Part shown: piece by piece, positions 24,682-33,101 of the stretch
How positions within the stretch are numbered: position 1 is the stretch's first letter
Layout: every line of letters starts with the position of its first letter
Assembly: GCF_016653355.1 (NCBI RefSeq)
Contig: NZ_NHSK01000041.1
Coordinates: 1 to 37,554, forward strand
DNA from: Rhodoplanes elegans
Lineage (GTDB): Bacteria > Pseudomonadota > Alphaproteobacteria > Rhizobiales > Xanthobacteraceae
DNA length: 37,554 nucleotides
Direction of reading: 5' to 3'
Position numbers and translations under genes: made by a program
The notes under the pieces: generated by a model
What the model was told of the DNA's origin: nothing
The model's input: only the letters and a program-made list of their open reading frames with translations
Database searches by the model: none

Positions 24682-25376
24682 TGCGCGTACCCGGTGCGCA
24701 TCAGGTGATCCGCCAGCCGCAGGTCCTCCGGCGCGTCGATGTCGATCGAGGAGATTTCATCCATCTCGTAGCCGACGATCGGATCGCCGTAGAGTGCGCC
24801 GGCGTCGAGCACGGCGCTGCGTACGATCAGCACCGCCGGGCCGTTGCGGCCGAACAACGCCTCCTTGTCCTGGCGCCGGGTCTTGCCTACCTCGCCGCCG
24901 AAATACGGCACCAGCCGGCCGTCCTGCTCGCGCATCTGGCCTTCCGGCACGAAGCGGTGCGGCACCCGCACCACGCTGACCAGCGTCGCGGCCTTGGCGA
25001 AACGGAACTTCTCGACCGCCTCGCGGACATGATGTGGCCGGCGAAACGGCGAAGTCGGCTGCAGCAGCACCAGCGCCTCGACCTCGGCACCTTCGGTACG
25101 CAGCGCGGCGAGCGCGTGCTGCATCACACCGAGCATCAGCGCGCCGTCGTTCGACAGTTCAGCCGGGCGGCGGAACGGCGCCTCGAGGCCGAGTGCGACG
25201 CCGGCCGCGGCAATCTCGTCGTCGTCGGTGGAAAGGATAGCGCGGTCGATCACGCCAGAGCGCAGCGCGGCGTCAGCGGTCCAGCCCAGCAGCGAGCGAT
25301 CGCCGCACATCGCGAGGTTCTTGCGCGGGATGCTTTTTGAGCCTCCACGGGCCGGGATCAGCACGGCAAGCGTCAT
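24678..25376 (-). CDS. neuA: Acylneuraminate cytidylyltransferase (CMP-nonulosonate synthetase)
   Basis: 232 residues. It has the NeuA signature IPARGGSKSIPRKNL (7-21) with the CTP-binding Arg/Lys, ILSTDDDEIA, LLQPTSPFRR (~103-112), and the metal/sugar-binding region near the end (DEISSIDIDAPEDLRLAD). The enzyme activates a 9-carbon acid sugar (Neu5Ac, legionaminic or pseudaminic acid) with CTP. The sequence alone does not tell which. It lies 25 nt after neuC and overlaps the following transferase gene by 4 nt, so these genes are one transcription unit. Confidence 0.92.
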   Translation of the reverse strand: MTLAVLIPARGGSKSIPRKNLAMCGDRSLLGWTADAALRSGVIDRAILSTDDDEIAAAGVALGLEAPFRRPAELSNDGALMLGVMQHALAALRTEGAEVEALVLLQPTSPFRRPHHVREAVEKFRFAKAATLVSVVRVPHRFVPEGQMREQDGRLVPYFGGEVGKTRRQDKEALFGRNGPAVLIVRSAVLDAGALYGDPIVGYEMDEISSIDIDAPEDLRLADHLMRTGYAQ

Positions 25377-25401
25377 CGTCTCGCGTTCCTCGATCGGCTG
25401 C

Positions 25402-26559
25402 TCAGTAGGTGATGCACTTCTGGACGTCGACCTCCTCGGTCGCGAGCACGTCGGCGATCTTGCGGCCGGCGCTGCCGTCGCCGTACAGCGGGTTCATCGC
25501 GTAATGGCCGTGCTTGACCTGCCGGGCGATCGCATCGCTGATCTGCTTCTTGTCGTAGGGCACCTCGATGACGTTCTCGCCGCGGTCGCGCATATTCTGC
25601 CGGGTGCCGATGTTGACCACGGGGGTGCCGATATAGGCGCCTTCGCGAATCCCGCTCGAGGAATTGCCGATCAGGCAGGCGGTCGCCCGCATCAAATTGA
25701 CGTAAATGTCGATCGGCAGATTCTTGAAGAAGTGCATGCGGTCGTCGAGCTTGCGCTCGCGCCATTTGCGGATGCCGCGCGAGATGTCGTCGGAGCCGGC
25801 GTCGGCATTCGGCCACAACACGATGGCGGCGAGCCCCTGCTCGCGCACCGCTTCCAGCGTCATGGTGATCTGCGCTTCGCCGCTGCCGTATTCGGTTGTC
25901 ACCGGATGCTGCGAGATCAGCACGAACGGCTCGTCGACCGGAAACCGTTCGCCGACTCCGATATCGAATAGCTGCTCGCTGATGCCGGTGCTGCAGTTCT
26001 GCAGGATCTCGGCGACCAGATCGATGCGCGGGCAGCCGACCAGGTGGACGTGCTGCGGCAGTTCGCCGAGCTTGACGATGCGGTCGCGCGCGCCGGGGCT
26101 GGCCGGAAAATGGATGTGGGCGAACTTGGTGACGGCGTGGCGGATGCTCTCGTCGATCGTGCCGCTGACCTCGCCGCCCATGGTGTGCGCGACGGGGATG
26201 TTCATGTAAGCGGCGGCCAGCGTGGTCGCCATGGTCTCGAACCGGTCGCCGACGGTGAGCACGACGTCGGGCGCCAGCTGCTCGAACAGCGTCGGCAGCT
26301 CGATGAGTCCGAGGCCGGTGGACTTGGCCATCGTCGCCGGGGTCTCGCCCTCGATCAGCATGGTGACCCGGGCGTGCGGGGTGAAGCCGTCCTTCTCGAT
26401 CAAGTTCACCACCGAGCCGTAGCGGTCGAGCACCGCCGAGGCGGTGACGATCAGCTGCAGTTCGAGCGCCGGATGCTCCTTGATCGCCCGCATCGCCGAC
26501 TTGATCGAGCTGTAATTGGCGCGCGATCCGACGACGACGCAGATCTTCTTCTTGCTCAC
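25402..26559 (-). CDS. neuC: UDP-N-acetylglucosamine 2-epimerase, hydrolysing (NeuC/LegG-type)
   Basis: 385 residues. It has VVGSRANYSSIKSAMRAI (9-26), matching the uridine-binding GxRxxY start of NeuC/WecB, the LTVGDRFETMA motif (~100-110), and HTMGGEVSGTIDESIRHAVTK (~125-145), with the catalytic acids and His typical of hydrolysing epimerases; a NSSSGIREGAYIGTPVV block binds the UDP. It would make ManNAc (or, as LegG, a 2,4-diacetamido-trideoxymannose) plus free nucleotide for the NeuB enzyme. Its ATG overlaps the stop of neuB by 4 nt (ATGA, 26556-26559). No legionaminate-specific dehydratase or aminotransferase is in the window, which slightly favours a Neu-type substrate. Confidence 0.9.
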   Translation of the reverse strand: MSKKKICVVVGSRANYSSIKSAMRAIKEHPALELQLIVTASAVLDRYGSVVNLIEKDGFTPHARVTMLIEGETPATMAKSTGLGLIELPTLFEQLAPDVVLTVGDRFETMATTLAAAYMNIPVAHTMGGEVSGTIDESIRHAVTKFAHIHFPASPGARDRIVKLGELPQHVHLVGCPRIDLVAEILQNCSTGISEQLFDIGVGERFPVDEPFVLISQHPVTTEYGSGEAQITMTLEAVREQGLAAIVLWPNADAGSDDISRGIRKWRERKLDDRMHFFKNLPIDIYVNLMRATACLIGNSSSGIREGAYIGTPVVNIGTRQNMRDRGENVIEVPYDKKQISDAIARQVKHGHYAMNPLYGDGSAGRKIADVLATEEVDVQKCITY

Positions 26560-27554
26560 GCGAAGTCCTCCAGGGAAAACTTGTGGTCCCGAGGAACCGC
26601 GTTGACCACCCGGCGACCGATCAGGTCGCGGTACTTGGCCGCCGGAATGCCGTCGCCCGGCTTCTTGAAAGCGAGATGGCTTTCGGCGATCTCGGTGCCG
26701 GCGGGCAGCTCGGCGGCGGCGACGATGCTCTTTTCGAAGATCAGCTTCATGTCGGCGACCGCGGACAGATCGTTTTTATCGACGGCGCTCGCCATCATCC
26801 GGCCGGCGTCCTTTAGTTCGCGGCACAGCAGCCGGAACTGGTCCGGCTCCATGCTGTGCTTGGCGTCGCTGCCGTACATAAGCCGCGAGAAGGTAAAGTG
26901 CTTCTCGATCACGGTCGCGCCGAGTGCCACCGCGGCGATCGGCGCGGCGAAACCCATGGTGTGGTCGGAATAGCCGACCGGCAGATTGTAGCGCCCCGCC
27001 ATCTCGACCATGACATTGAGCCCGACCTTTTCGGGCGGACACGGATAGGCCGAGGTACATTGTAGCAGGGTGACGTGCCCCCCGCCGCGGCAGGCGGCGA
27101 CCGCCGCGTCCAGCTCGGCCCAGCTGCTCATTCCCGACGACAGGAAGATCGGCTTGCCAGTGCCGGCGATCCGCTCCAGCAGCGGCAAGTTGCTCACTTC
27201 GCCGGACGGCACCTTGTAGGCGCCGACCCCGACCTGCTCGAGCAGGTCGACCGCCTCCAGCGAAAACGGCGACGACAGGAAATCGACCTTCGCGGCCCCG
27301 GCCACTGCGGCGAGGCGCAGCCACTGATCTGTGGAAAACCCGGTGCGGCGGAAATAGTCCGCGCGCGGCTCGGCGGAGAAGTACGACGGCGATGGCGCGT
27401 CGAGCAGCGTCTCGGCTTCGGCGACGTGGGTCTGGAACTTGACCGCATCGACGCCGCAGTCGGCCGCCGTTTCGATCAGCCGGCAGGCGTTGCCGAACGA
27501 GCCGTCATGGACGGAGCCGATCTCGGCGATCACATAAGGAACTGGGCGGTCCAC
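26556..27554 (-). CDS. neuB: N-acetylneuraminate/legionaminate synthase (NeuB family)
   Basis: 332 residues. It condenses the C6 sugar from NeuC with phosphoenolpyruvate to give a nonulosonic acid. Visible are the TIM-barrel start YVIAEIGSVHDG, DAVKFQTH, DFLSSPFS, the KVPSGEVSNLPLLE block (~115-128), GYSDHTMG with the metal-binding His, EKHFT, and a C-terminal antifreeze-like SAF domain (HLAFKKPGDGIPAAKYRDLIG). I choose GTG at 27554: GAGG lies 8 nt upstream and the family starts there, while the longer frame to 27860 covers the 139-nt gap to the next gene with unrelated sequence. It is the first of three overlapping or closely spaced genes neuB-neuC-neuA. Confidence 0.91.
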   Translation of the reverse strand: MDRPVPYVIAEIGSVHDGSFGNACRLIETAADCGVDAVKFQTHVAEAETLLDAPSPSYFSAEPRADYFRRTGFSTDQWLRLAAVAGAAKVDFLSSPFSLEAVDLLEQVGVGAYKVPSGEVSNLPLLERIAGTGKPIFLSSGMSSWAELDAAVAACRGGGHVTLLQCTSAYPCPPEKVGLNVMVEMAGRYNLPVGYSDHTMGFAAPIAAVALGATVIEKHFTFSRLMYGSDAKHSMEPDQFRLLCRELKDAGRMMASAVDKNDLSAVADMKLIFEKSIVAAAELPAGTEIAESHLAFKKPGDGIPAAKYRDLIGRRVVNAVPRDHKFSLEDFA

Positions 27555-27693
27555 GATCCAACCTCGCGCGTTCGCAGCAGAAATCGACGATAGAGCGGCG
27601 GCATACCGGAGAGCAGGGGGTTGTTCAAGGATGCCGGCCGGCCCTGCTCGAGAGCGCGCTGCGGGCCGGCAAATTTTCCCCGAGGCATCGATC

Positions 27694-28485
27694 TCAGCGT
27701 CGCAGCAGCCGGTACGACAGTCCATAGAGCTTGGTCGCGGCGGAATAGGCGCCGAGCTGCCACAGCGCTCTGACCATCGCCGGCTGGTGCAGCCCGAACT
27801 CGGTGCGCCACGCATTCGTAAAGAGCGACCGATTGGTGTCGTCAAGACGCAGCACGCCAAGCGAGGACAACTCTAGCGAGCGCGCGGCGGTGCCGCCGGC
27901 GAACGCGATCTCGCGCGCCCTGAGTTCTTGCCAGCGCGGACCCGGATCGTTCAGGGCGCGTTCGTAGAAGGTCTGCGGACCGCCGAGCCGCTCAAACAGC
28001 TCGCGCACCGCGCTGCCGGGTATCAAATTATGCAGGGCAACCACTTCGACCCGGTCGTCGACCCCGGCGGCCATCATCGAAATCGCCGGCCATCCCTTCG
28101 GGCCATCGGCGATCAACGCCAGCCGACGGCCGGCGCGGTCGCGCACCAATCTGCCGAACTCCTCATAGGCGCTGCCCTTGACCAACTGGATCGGCAGGTG
28201 TGCCAGCCGTTGGCGGCAGGCGGCGGCGCGCGCCGCGTCGTGCTCCAGATCGACCGAAGCGATCTGGCGGCCGTTATGGCTGGCCCAGTCGCCGAGAATT
28301 TCGGTCGAATAGCCGTCCTGGCGGCCGGATTCGATCACCCGGTCGACCCCCGCGACGCTGCAGACGGCGATGAAGAACGCCATCTCGGAGGGGAAAATCG
28401 CGCCTTCGACCCAACGCTCGACGTAGCCGCCGTTGAGCAGAATTTCGGCCGCGGTTTCAGCTGCTTCCCGGATGTCCGTCATCAA
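27694..28485 (-). CDS. Methyltransferase-like Rossmann protein, function unassigned
   Basis: 263 residues. A possible SAM-site GVDRVIESGRQDGYSTEIL lies at ~46-64, where the usual ExGxxxG has become ESGRQDG; IASVDLEHDA (~75) resembles motif II and LALIADGPKGWPA (~123) resembles the Asp-rich post-motif. The C-terminal ~70 residues have no recognisable motif. It looks like a relative of FkbM or CmcI-type methyltransferases, or a protein that kept only the fold. It lies between wzx and neuB on the same strand with gaps of 65 and 139 nt, so it is probably part of the operon. ATG at 28485 or 28482 could start it. Confidence 0.7.
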   Translation of the reverse strand: MMTDIREAAETAAEILLNGGYVERWVEGAIFPSEMAFFIAVCSVAGVDRVIESGRQDGYSTEILGDWASHNGRQIASVDLEHDAARAAACRQRLAHLPIQLVKGSAYEEFGRLVRDRAGRRLALIADGPKGWPAISMMAAGVDDRVEVVALHNLIPGSAVRELFERLGGPQTFYERALNDPGPRWQELRAREIAFAGGTAARSLELSSLGVLRLDDTNRSLFTNAWRTEFGLHQPAMVRALWQLGAYSAATKLYGLSYRLLRR

Positions 28486-28550
28486 TGGCTCGCTGTGTCA
28501 CAATCTGGTTCGGCCACGGAATGAGAGCGTGGCCGATGGATAGTCGACGG

Positions 28551-30011
28551 CTAAAAGCGAAGCGTCCCCAACAGGTGAGCGAGCCGCGCGCGCTCGAGCA
28601 CCAAAATACCGAGAACCACTCCCGCAAACAATCCGCCGCGCAGCGTCACGCTCATGGGAACCCCCGCGTTAAGAAGCCAGGCCGCAATAGTCAACACGAT
28701 TCCGGCGACCACCCAGCGGTCCTGGAACTCAAGCCGGCGACCGAACGCTGCGCATTTCCAGCGCAGATACAGCCGGAAGACGACCGCTTCGGCGATCAAG
28801 ACCGCGATCACCCCGGCAATTCCCAGCGAAAGCCCGTAGCCCAACACCTTGCCGACCACCACCGGCAGCGTGGCCAACGCCAACAACGACAGCCCTGCCC
28901 GCACCCGGCTGGCCGCCGCGCCGGCGCCTTCGGCAAAAACAAGCGCATTCTGCGCGCGCCCCGAGACCTGAATCAGCAGTAACACCGCCAGCCACGGCAC
29001 CAGCGGCGCCGCCGGGGTCAGCCGGCCGTTGGTCAGCAGCGCGACGAATTCGGTTCCGAAGCAGGCGAATCCGATTCCGAACAGCGAGAGCAGGATGTGC
29101 ACGAGCGTCCAGACCTGACCGGTCCTACGAAATCGGCTGTCGGCGTCGCGCGCTTCGGCCAGCGAGACGGACCACAGATTGTGGGCGAAGGCGTTAGTGG
29201 CGTTCATTTGCAGCCCGTAATACAGACGCGCGTGGCTGTAGAAGCCGACCGAAGCGACGCCCACATTGCCGGCGATCACGGCGTTCTCGCCGACCCCGCG
29301 GAGGCCGTCGGTGACGCCGGTGAACACCGCCGTCGGTGCGTGACGGCCGACCACCGCCAGCCAGCGCGCGCTCGGCCGCGTCCACGGCTGGGCGCCGAGC
29401 GCGAGCGCGGCGACCGCGAGCGAGGCAAGCTGCCCAATCACCGCGCCGGCGAACAGCGCGGTCGGCCCGAGATCGAGCCCGACCAGGCAGGTCAGCGTGC
29501 CGGCGAACGTCCCCACCGCCTGGGCGGCGATCTGCGCCGCGATCGCGTTGCCGCGGCCGCTGACCGAGAACACCGTGGTCGCCAGCGAGCCTAGGGAGCG
29601 CAGCGGAATGATGGCGGCGGCGAGCATTTCGGTTACCCGCGTGTCGGGCCCCCGCGCCTGACCGAGCACCACCGGCGCCAGCGCCGGCCAGGACAGCAGG
29701 AACGCAACGGCGAGCATAGAGCTCAAGACCATCGAGACCACGAAGAAGCTCGCGATCATTCGGCGCCGCTCATCGCCCGGCGATATGCCGTAGTGGGCCG
29801 GCAGCGCCAGTGCGCCACCGCCGTCGCTGAGGGCATTGGCGAACGCCGTCACCGACATCAGCAGTGCGAAATACCCGAAATCGGCCGCCGTCAGCTTGAG
29901 CGTGGTGAGCGGCAGGATCGCGACCGCCAGCACCGCCTGCAACGCGTTGGCGCCCAGAAACAGCAACACGCGCCCAGCGAAACGACCGCGTAATGCGGAA
30001 TGGAACTTCAT
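28551..30011 (-). CDS. wzx: Wzx-type polysaccharide flippase
   Basis: 486 residues with about 12-14 hydrophobic segments and basic loops, from VLLFLGANALQAVLAVAILP at the start to the last segment VTLRGGLFAGVVLGILVL. This is the MOP/MATE-type layout of Wzx (RfbX) transporters that move undecaprenyl-linked repeat units across the inner membrane. ADFGYFALLMSVTAFANAL is a typical second-helix motif of the family. ATG 30011 is chosen; a TTG at 30035 is a possible longer start and neither has a strong ribosome site. It is the first gene of the minus-strand operon, divergent from the NUDIX gene by 172 nt. Confidence 0.85.
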   Translation of the reverse strand: MKFHSALRGRFAGRVLLFLGANALQAVLAVAILPLTTLKLTAADFGYFALLMSVTAFANALSDGGGALALPAHYGISPGDERRRMIASFFVVSMVLSSMLAVAFLLSWPALAPVVLGQARGPDTRVTEMLAAAIIPLRSLGSLATTVFSVSGRGNAIAAQIAAQAVGTFAGTLTCLVGLDLGPTALFAGAVIGQLASLAVAALALGAQPWTRPSARWLAVVGRHAPTAVFTGVTDGLRGVGENAVIAGNVGVASVGFYSHARLYYGLQMNATNAFAHNLWSVSLAEARDADSRFRRTGQVWTLVHILLSLFGIGFACFGTEFVALLTNGRLTPAAPLVPWLAVLLLIQVSGRAQNALVFAEGAGAAASRVRAGLSLLALATLPVVVGKVLGYGLSLGIAGVIAVLIAEAVVFRLYLRWKCAAFGRRLEFQDRWVVAGIVLTIAAWLLNAGVPMSVTLRGGLFAGVVLGILVLERARLAHLLGTLRF

Positions 30012-30074
30012 CTTGATGTCAGCTCGCTCCAACAATGCGGGAAGTCTCTCGCGCCATGCCGCAGAAGGCTTGGA

Positions 30075-30102
30075 AAAATATGTGCCAGCGTTGCGTCCTC
30101 AA
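30075..30102 (-). promoter_or_regulatory. Possible promoter of the Wzx-Wzy operon
   Basis: On the minus strand TTGAGG (30102-30097) and TATTTT (30080-30075) are 16 nt apart, each matching four of six sigma70 consensus bases. The site lies between the divergent wzx and NUDIX genes. It is weak evidence; a plus-strand pair TTGCGT/TATAAG (30091-30117, spacer 15) in the same region is no better. Confidence 0.25.
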
Positions 30103-30183
30103 GTTAAACGGTATAAGGAACTTGCCCTGCGGCATCCATCAGTGTTGGCAGAGGCCGTACTCCTGACCTAGCAAGCTCCGGCA

Positions 30184-30759
30184 ATGACAATCATGAGCAG
30201 GATGCATCAGCCATTGCCGCGGCCTGAGATCGTTGCGATTTCTGAGATCAAGAATTCGCCCTGGGTCGTCACCCGCCAGAAATCGATTCGTTTTGCCGGA
30301 CGGGCCGGGATTCACGACTATCATTCATTCGCCCAAGCGGATTATGTCTCCAGCCTGGTTGTGGCCGAAGACGGCACCATCCCCCTGGTGGAGCAATATC
30401 GTCCGGCGGTGGAAAAGTTTACCCTTGAATTGCCGGGCGGGCTGCACGACACCGCCGGTATACCGGCCGAAGCTGCTGTGCGGGAGTTGCGTGAGGAAAC
30501 CGGGCTGACCGCCGTCGCCCCCCCGATTCCGCTCGGTAACCTCATGCCGGATTCGGGTCGGCTTGAAAACCGGCTTTGGGGGTTCTTCATCAACGCCGGC
30601 GCGCGCGCCAACGACTGGAACCCGGAGGACGGCATTGTCACGCATTTCGTCAGCAAACGACAACTGCGCGAACTGATTGCGTCCGGCGAATTCGATCACG
30701 CGCTGCATATCGCGCTGATCGGCCTCGCGGTCATGTACGGCCACTTTGCCTGGGATTGA
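30184..30759 (+). CDS. NUDIX hydrolase (ADP-ribose/NDP-sugar pyrophosphatase-like)
   Basis: 191 residues. The catalytic helix is clear: PGGLHDTAGIPAEAAVRELR followed by EETGL, with the REUxEExGU glutamates that bind Mg2+; however the first Glu of the canonical GX5EX7REUXEEXGU box is Gly here. An N-terminal strand region (VVTRQKSIRF ... SSLVVAEDG ... VEQYRP) resembles ADP-ribose pyrophosphatases. In this place it probably cleaves a nucleotide-sugar or removes a damaged nucleotide, but the substrate is unknown. ATG 30184 is first of several close ATGs (30193, 30202). Four bases separate its stop from the dehydrogenase start, so it heads the plus-strand operon. Confidence 0.88.
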   Translation: MTIMSRMHQPLPRPEIVAISEIKNSPWVVTRQKSIRFAGRAGIHDYHSFAQADYVSSLVVAEDGTIPLVEQYRPAVEKFTLELPGGLHDTAGIPAEAAVRELREETGLTAVAPPIPLGNLMPDSGRLENRLWGFFINAGARANDWNPEDGIVTHFVSKRQLRELIASGEFDHALHIALIGLAVMYGHFAWD

Positions 30760-30763
30760 TGCA

Positions 30764-32119
30764 ATGAGGATTGGAATCGACGAGGAAGTTTGCGTCCTCG
30801 GGCTCGGCTATGTCGGGCTGACTTTGGCCGTTGCAATGGCCGATGCCGGGTTCCGGGTGCAGGGCATCGAAATCCGAGAGCAGGTCCTGAGCCTCCTCGC
30901 CGAGGGCAAGGCGCACTTCTTCGAGCCGGGCTTGGAAAATCGGCTTGCCCGCGTCATCCGCAGCGGCCACTTCACAGCCCGCAAGACCATTCCGGAAAAC
31001 TACAACGGGACCGTCTTCATCGTGACGGTCGGCACACCGCTCGGAGCCGACGGGCACTCGCGCCTCGACATGGTTGAAAGCGTAGCACGCGAAGTCAGCA
31101 GCCGTCTCAAGGACGGTGACCTTTTAATTATGCGCTCCACGGTAAAGCTAGGCACCACGCGCAAGATCGTCGTTCCGATCCTGCAGGCCTCTGGCAAGCG
31201 CTTCGATCTCGCGTTCTGTCCGGAGCGAACGCTGGAGGGCAAGGCGCTGACCGAATTGCGGCAGTTGCCGCAGATTGTCGGCGGCGACACCGAGGCCGCC
31301 AGCATCCGAGCTTCGCAACTGTTCAACCGGCTGACGCCGACCGTCGTTCGGGTCTCGGACATCGAGACCGCCGAAATGATCAAGCTGATCGACAACGCCT
31401 CGCGCGATGTCGCGTTCGCCTATGCCAACGAAGTCGCCCGCGCCTGCGATGCGGTCGGCATCAGCGCCGTCGAAGTGATCCAGGCCGGCAAGCTCGGCTA
31501 TCCGCGGACCAACCTGCCAATGCCGGGCCCCGTCGGCGGCCCCTGCCTTGAAAAGGATCCGCATATTCTCGCCGAAGGATTGGCCGAGCGCGGCATGGCG
31601 CCTGCCATCACCCTTGCGGCGCGGCGCTTGAACGAAGACCAGCCGTCCGAAGTCGTCCGCTTTCTCAAGGAGCTTGCCGGCTCGCTCGACGGATTTCCTG
31701 CCAGGCCGACGATCGCCCTGCTCGGCATCGCCTTCAAGGGGCGACCGGCGACCGACGATCTGCGCGGCACGATGGCGCGCCCGGTGCTCGACGCGCTGCG
31801 CCAAGCCTTTCCGCAAGCGCGGCTTCGCGGCTACGACGCGGTCGTGGCGCCGGCGGAGATCGAGCGGTTCGGGCTGGAGCCCGCGCCCACACTCGAAGCC
31901 GCGATGGACGGAGCAAGCCTGGCGCTGATCCTCAACAATCATCCGGCGTTCAGCGCGGCTGATCCTGAACTGCTGGTTCAGCCGATGACTCGCCCAGCCA
32001 TCCTGTATGATTTCTGGAACACTTTTTACGAGCACCGCTTTCACATGCCGGAGGGCACGCGCTACATAGCGCTCGGCAGTCACGGCAAGCCGGTGCTCCC
32101 GGAGTCCATCTCCTCATGA
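30764..32119 (+). CDS. Nucleotide-sugar dehydrogenase (UDP-ManNAc/UDP-glucose dehydrogenase superfamily)
   Basis: 451 residues. The N-terminal Rossmann motif is GLGYVG (13-18); VTVGTPLGADG (~88-97), STVKLGTTRK (~125-134), FCPERTLEGKAL (~151-162) and the catalytic Cys261 in PVGGPCLEKDP follow; GIAFKGRPATDDLRGT marks the C-terminal domain. The CPERTLEGKAL and PCLEKDP forms separate it from the ugd gene at 6355 and place it nearer to WecC/WbpA-like N-acetylhexosaminuronate dehydrogenases; the substrate is not decided. ATG 30764 follows the NUDIX stop by 4 nt. The stop overlaps the next start by 4 nt (ATGA, 32116-32119). Confidence 0.9.
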   Translation: MRIGIDEEVCVLGLGYVGLTLAVAMADAGFRVQGIEIREQVLSLLAEGKAHFFEPGLENRLARVIRSGHFTARKTIPENYNGTVFIVTVGTPLGADGHSRLDMVESVAREVSSRLKDGDLLIMRSTVKLGTTRKIVVPILQASGKRFDLAFCPERTLEGKALTELRQLPQIVGGDTEAASIRASQLFNRLTPTVVRVSDIETAEMIKLIDNASRDVAFAYANEVARACDAVGISAVEVIQAGKLGYPRTNLPMPGPVGGPCLEKDPHILAEGLAERGMAPAITLAARRLNEDQPSEVVRFLKELAGSLDGFPARPTIALLGIAFKGRPATDDLRGTMARPVLDALRQAFPQARLRGYDAVVAPAEIERFGLEPAPTLEAAMDGASLALILNNHPAFSAADPELLVQPMTRPAILYDFWNTFYEHRFHMPEGTRYIALGSHGKPVLPESISS

Positions 32120-33099
32120 CCCGTCAACTTCTCGTCACCGGCGGCACCGGCTTTATCGGTTCGGCCCTGGTTCGTGCCCTCGTTCGCAATGGCGATCGTG
32201 TCCGCGTGCTCGACGACAATTCCCGCGGAGCGCCGCGCCGGCTCGGCGACGTCGCCGATGCCATCGAATTCGTCGAAGCCGACATCCGTGACGCCGTCGC
32301 GGTCCGCAAAGCCGCCGCCGGGGTCGACTGTTTTGTGCATCTCGCCTACGTCAACGGTACTCGGTACTTCTACGAACAGCCGGAGCTGGTGCTCGACATC
32401 GCCATCCGCGGCATGCTCAACGTGATCGACGCCGCCCGCGCCAACGGTATCCGCGATCTGGTCCTGGCATCGAGTTCGGAGGCGTATCAGACGCCGCCGA
32501 TCATTCCGACCCCTGAAGACGTACCGCTGGTGGTGCCGAACGTGCTGAACCCCCGTTACTCGTATGGCGGCGGCAAGCTCGCCTGCGAACTGATGGCGAT
32601 CAATTACGGCCGGACCGGCTTCGACCGGGTCACGATTTTCCGCCCTCACAACGTCTACGGCCCCGACATGGGGCACGAGCATGTTCTGCCGCAATTCGTC
32701 GAGCGCGCCTGCAAGTTGATTGACGCAACTCCCGAAGGCAAAGTCGATTTCGAGATTCAGGGCGACGGCACGCAGACCCGCGCCTTTGTCCATATCGACG
32801 ACTTCACCGAAGGGTTGATGACGGTAATTGACAAGGGCAAGCATCTCGAAATCTACCACATCGGCAACCCCGAAGAGATCACCATCCGCGATCTGGTGCT
32901 CAAGGTGTTCCAGACGCTCGGTCGCGAAGCCAACGTCATCACCGGTCCGCTGACCGAAGGCAGCACGCAGCGGCGCTGTCCCGACATTTCTAAACTGGCC
33001 GCGCTGGGCTATGTTCCCCGCATCTCGATCGACGCGGGACTGCCCCCGCTCGTCGACTGGTACGCCCGCCATCGCGCCGGCGACGCTTCCGAAGGTTGA
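32116..33099 (+). CDS. NAD-dependent epimerase/dehydratase
   Basis: 327-residue extended short-chain dehydrogenase: GGTGFIG (9-15), DIRD near residue 56, LAYVNGT, LASSSEAYQTPP (~117-128) in place of the usual TSSVYG, and Y150/K154 (YSYGGGK), RPHNVYGPDMG, and a C-terminal FVHIDDFTEGL. The SEAYQTPP variant is seen in WbmF/WbpP-like and other uronate-modifying enzymes. It probably epimerises or dehydrates the uronic acid made by the preceding dehydrogenase, with which it overlaps. Epimerisation, decarboxylation and dehydration cannot be told apart from sequence. Confidence 0.88.
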   Translation: MTRQLLVTGGTGFIGSALVRALVRNGDRVRVLDDNSRGAPRRLGDVADAIEFVEADIRDAVAVRKAAAGVDCFVHLAYVNGTRYFYEQPELVLDIAIRGMLNVIDAARANGIRDLVLASSSEAYQTPPIIPTPEDVPLVVPNVLNPRYSYGGGKLACELMAINYGRTGFDRVTIFRPHNVYGPDMGHEHVLPQFVERACKLIDATPEGKVDFEIQGDGTQTRAFVHIDDFTEGLMTVIDKGKHLEIYHIGNPEEITIRDLVLKVFQTLGREANVITGPLTEGSTQRRCPDISKLAALGYVPRISIDAGLPPLVDWYARHRAGDASEG

Positions 33100-33101
33100 T
33101 C

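Noticed and set aside
27555-27860. Longer start for NeuB (27860)
   Set aside because: The added ~100 residues are low-complexity and overlap the end of the methyltransferase-like gene; the GTG at 27554 has a ribosome site and fits the family start.
30012-30183. Small RNA gene or riboswitch between wzx and the NUDIX gene
   Set aside because: I saw no stable fold with a terminator and no known riboswitch motif; the region is a plain divergent intergenic gap with weak promoter-like boxes.
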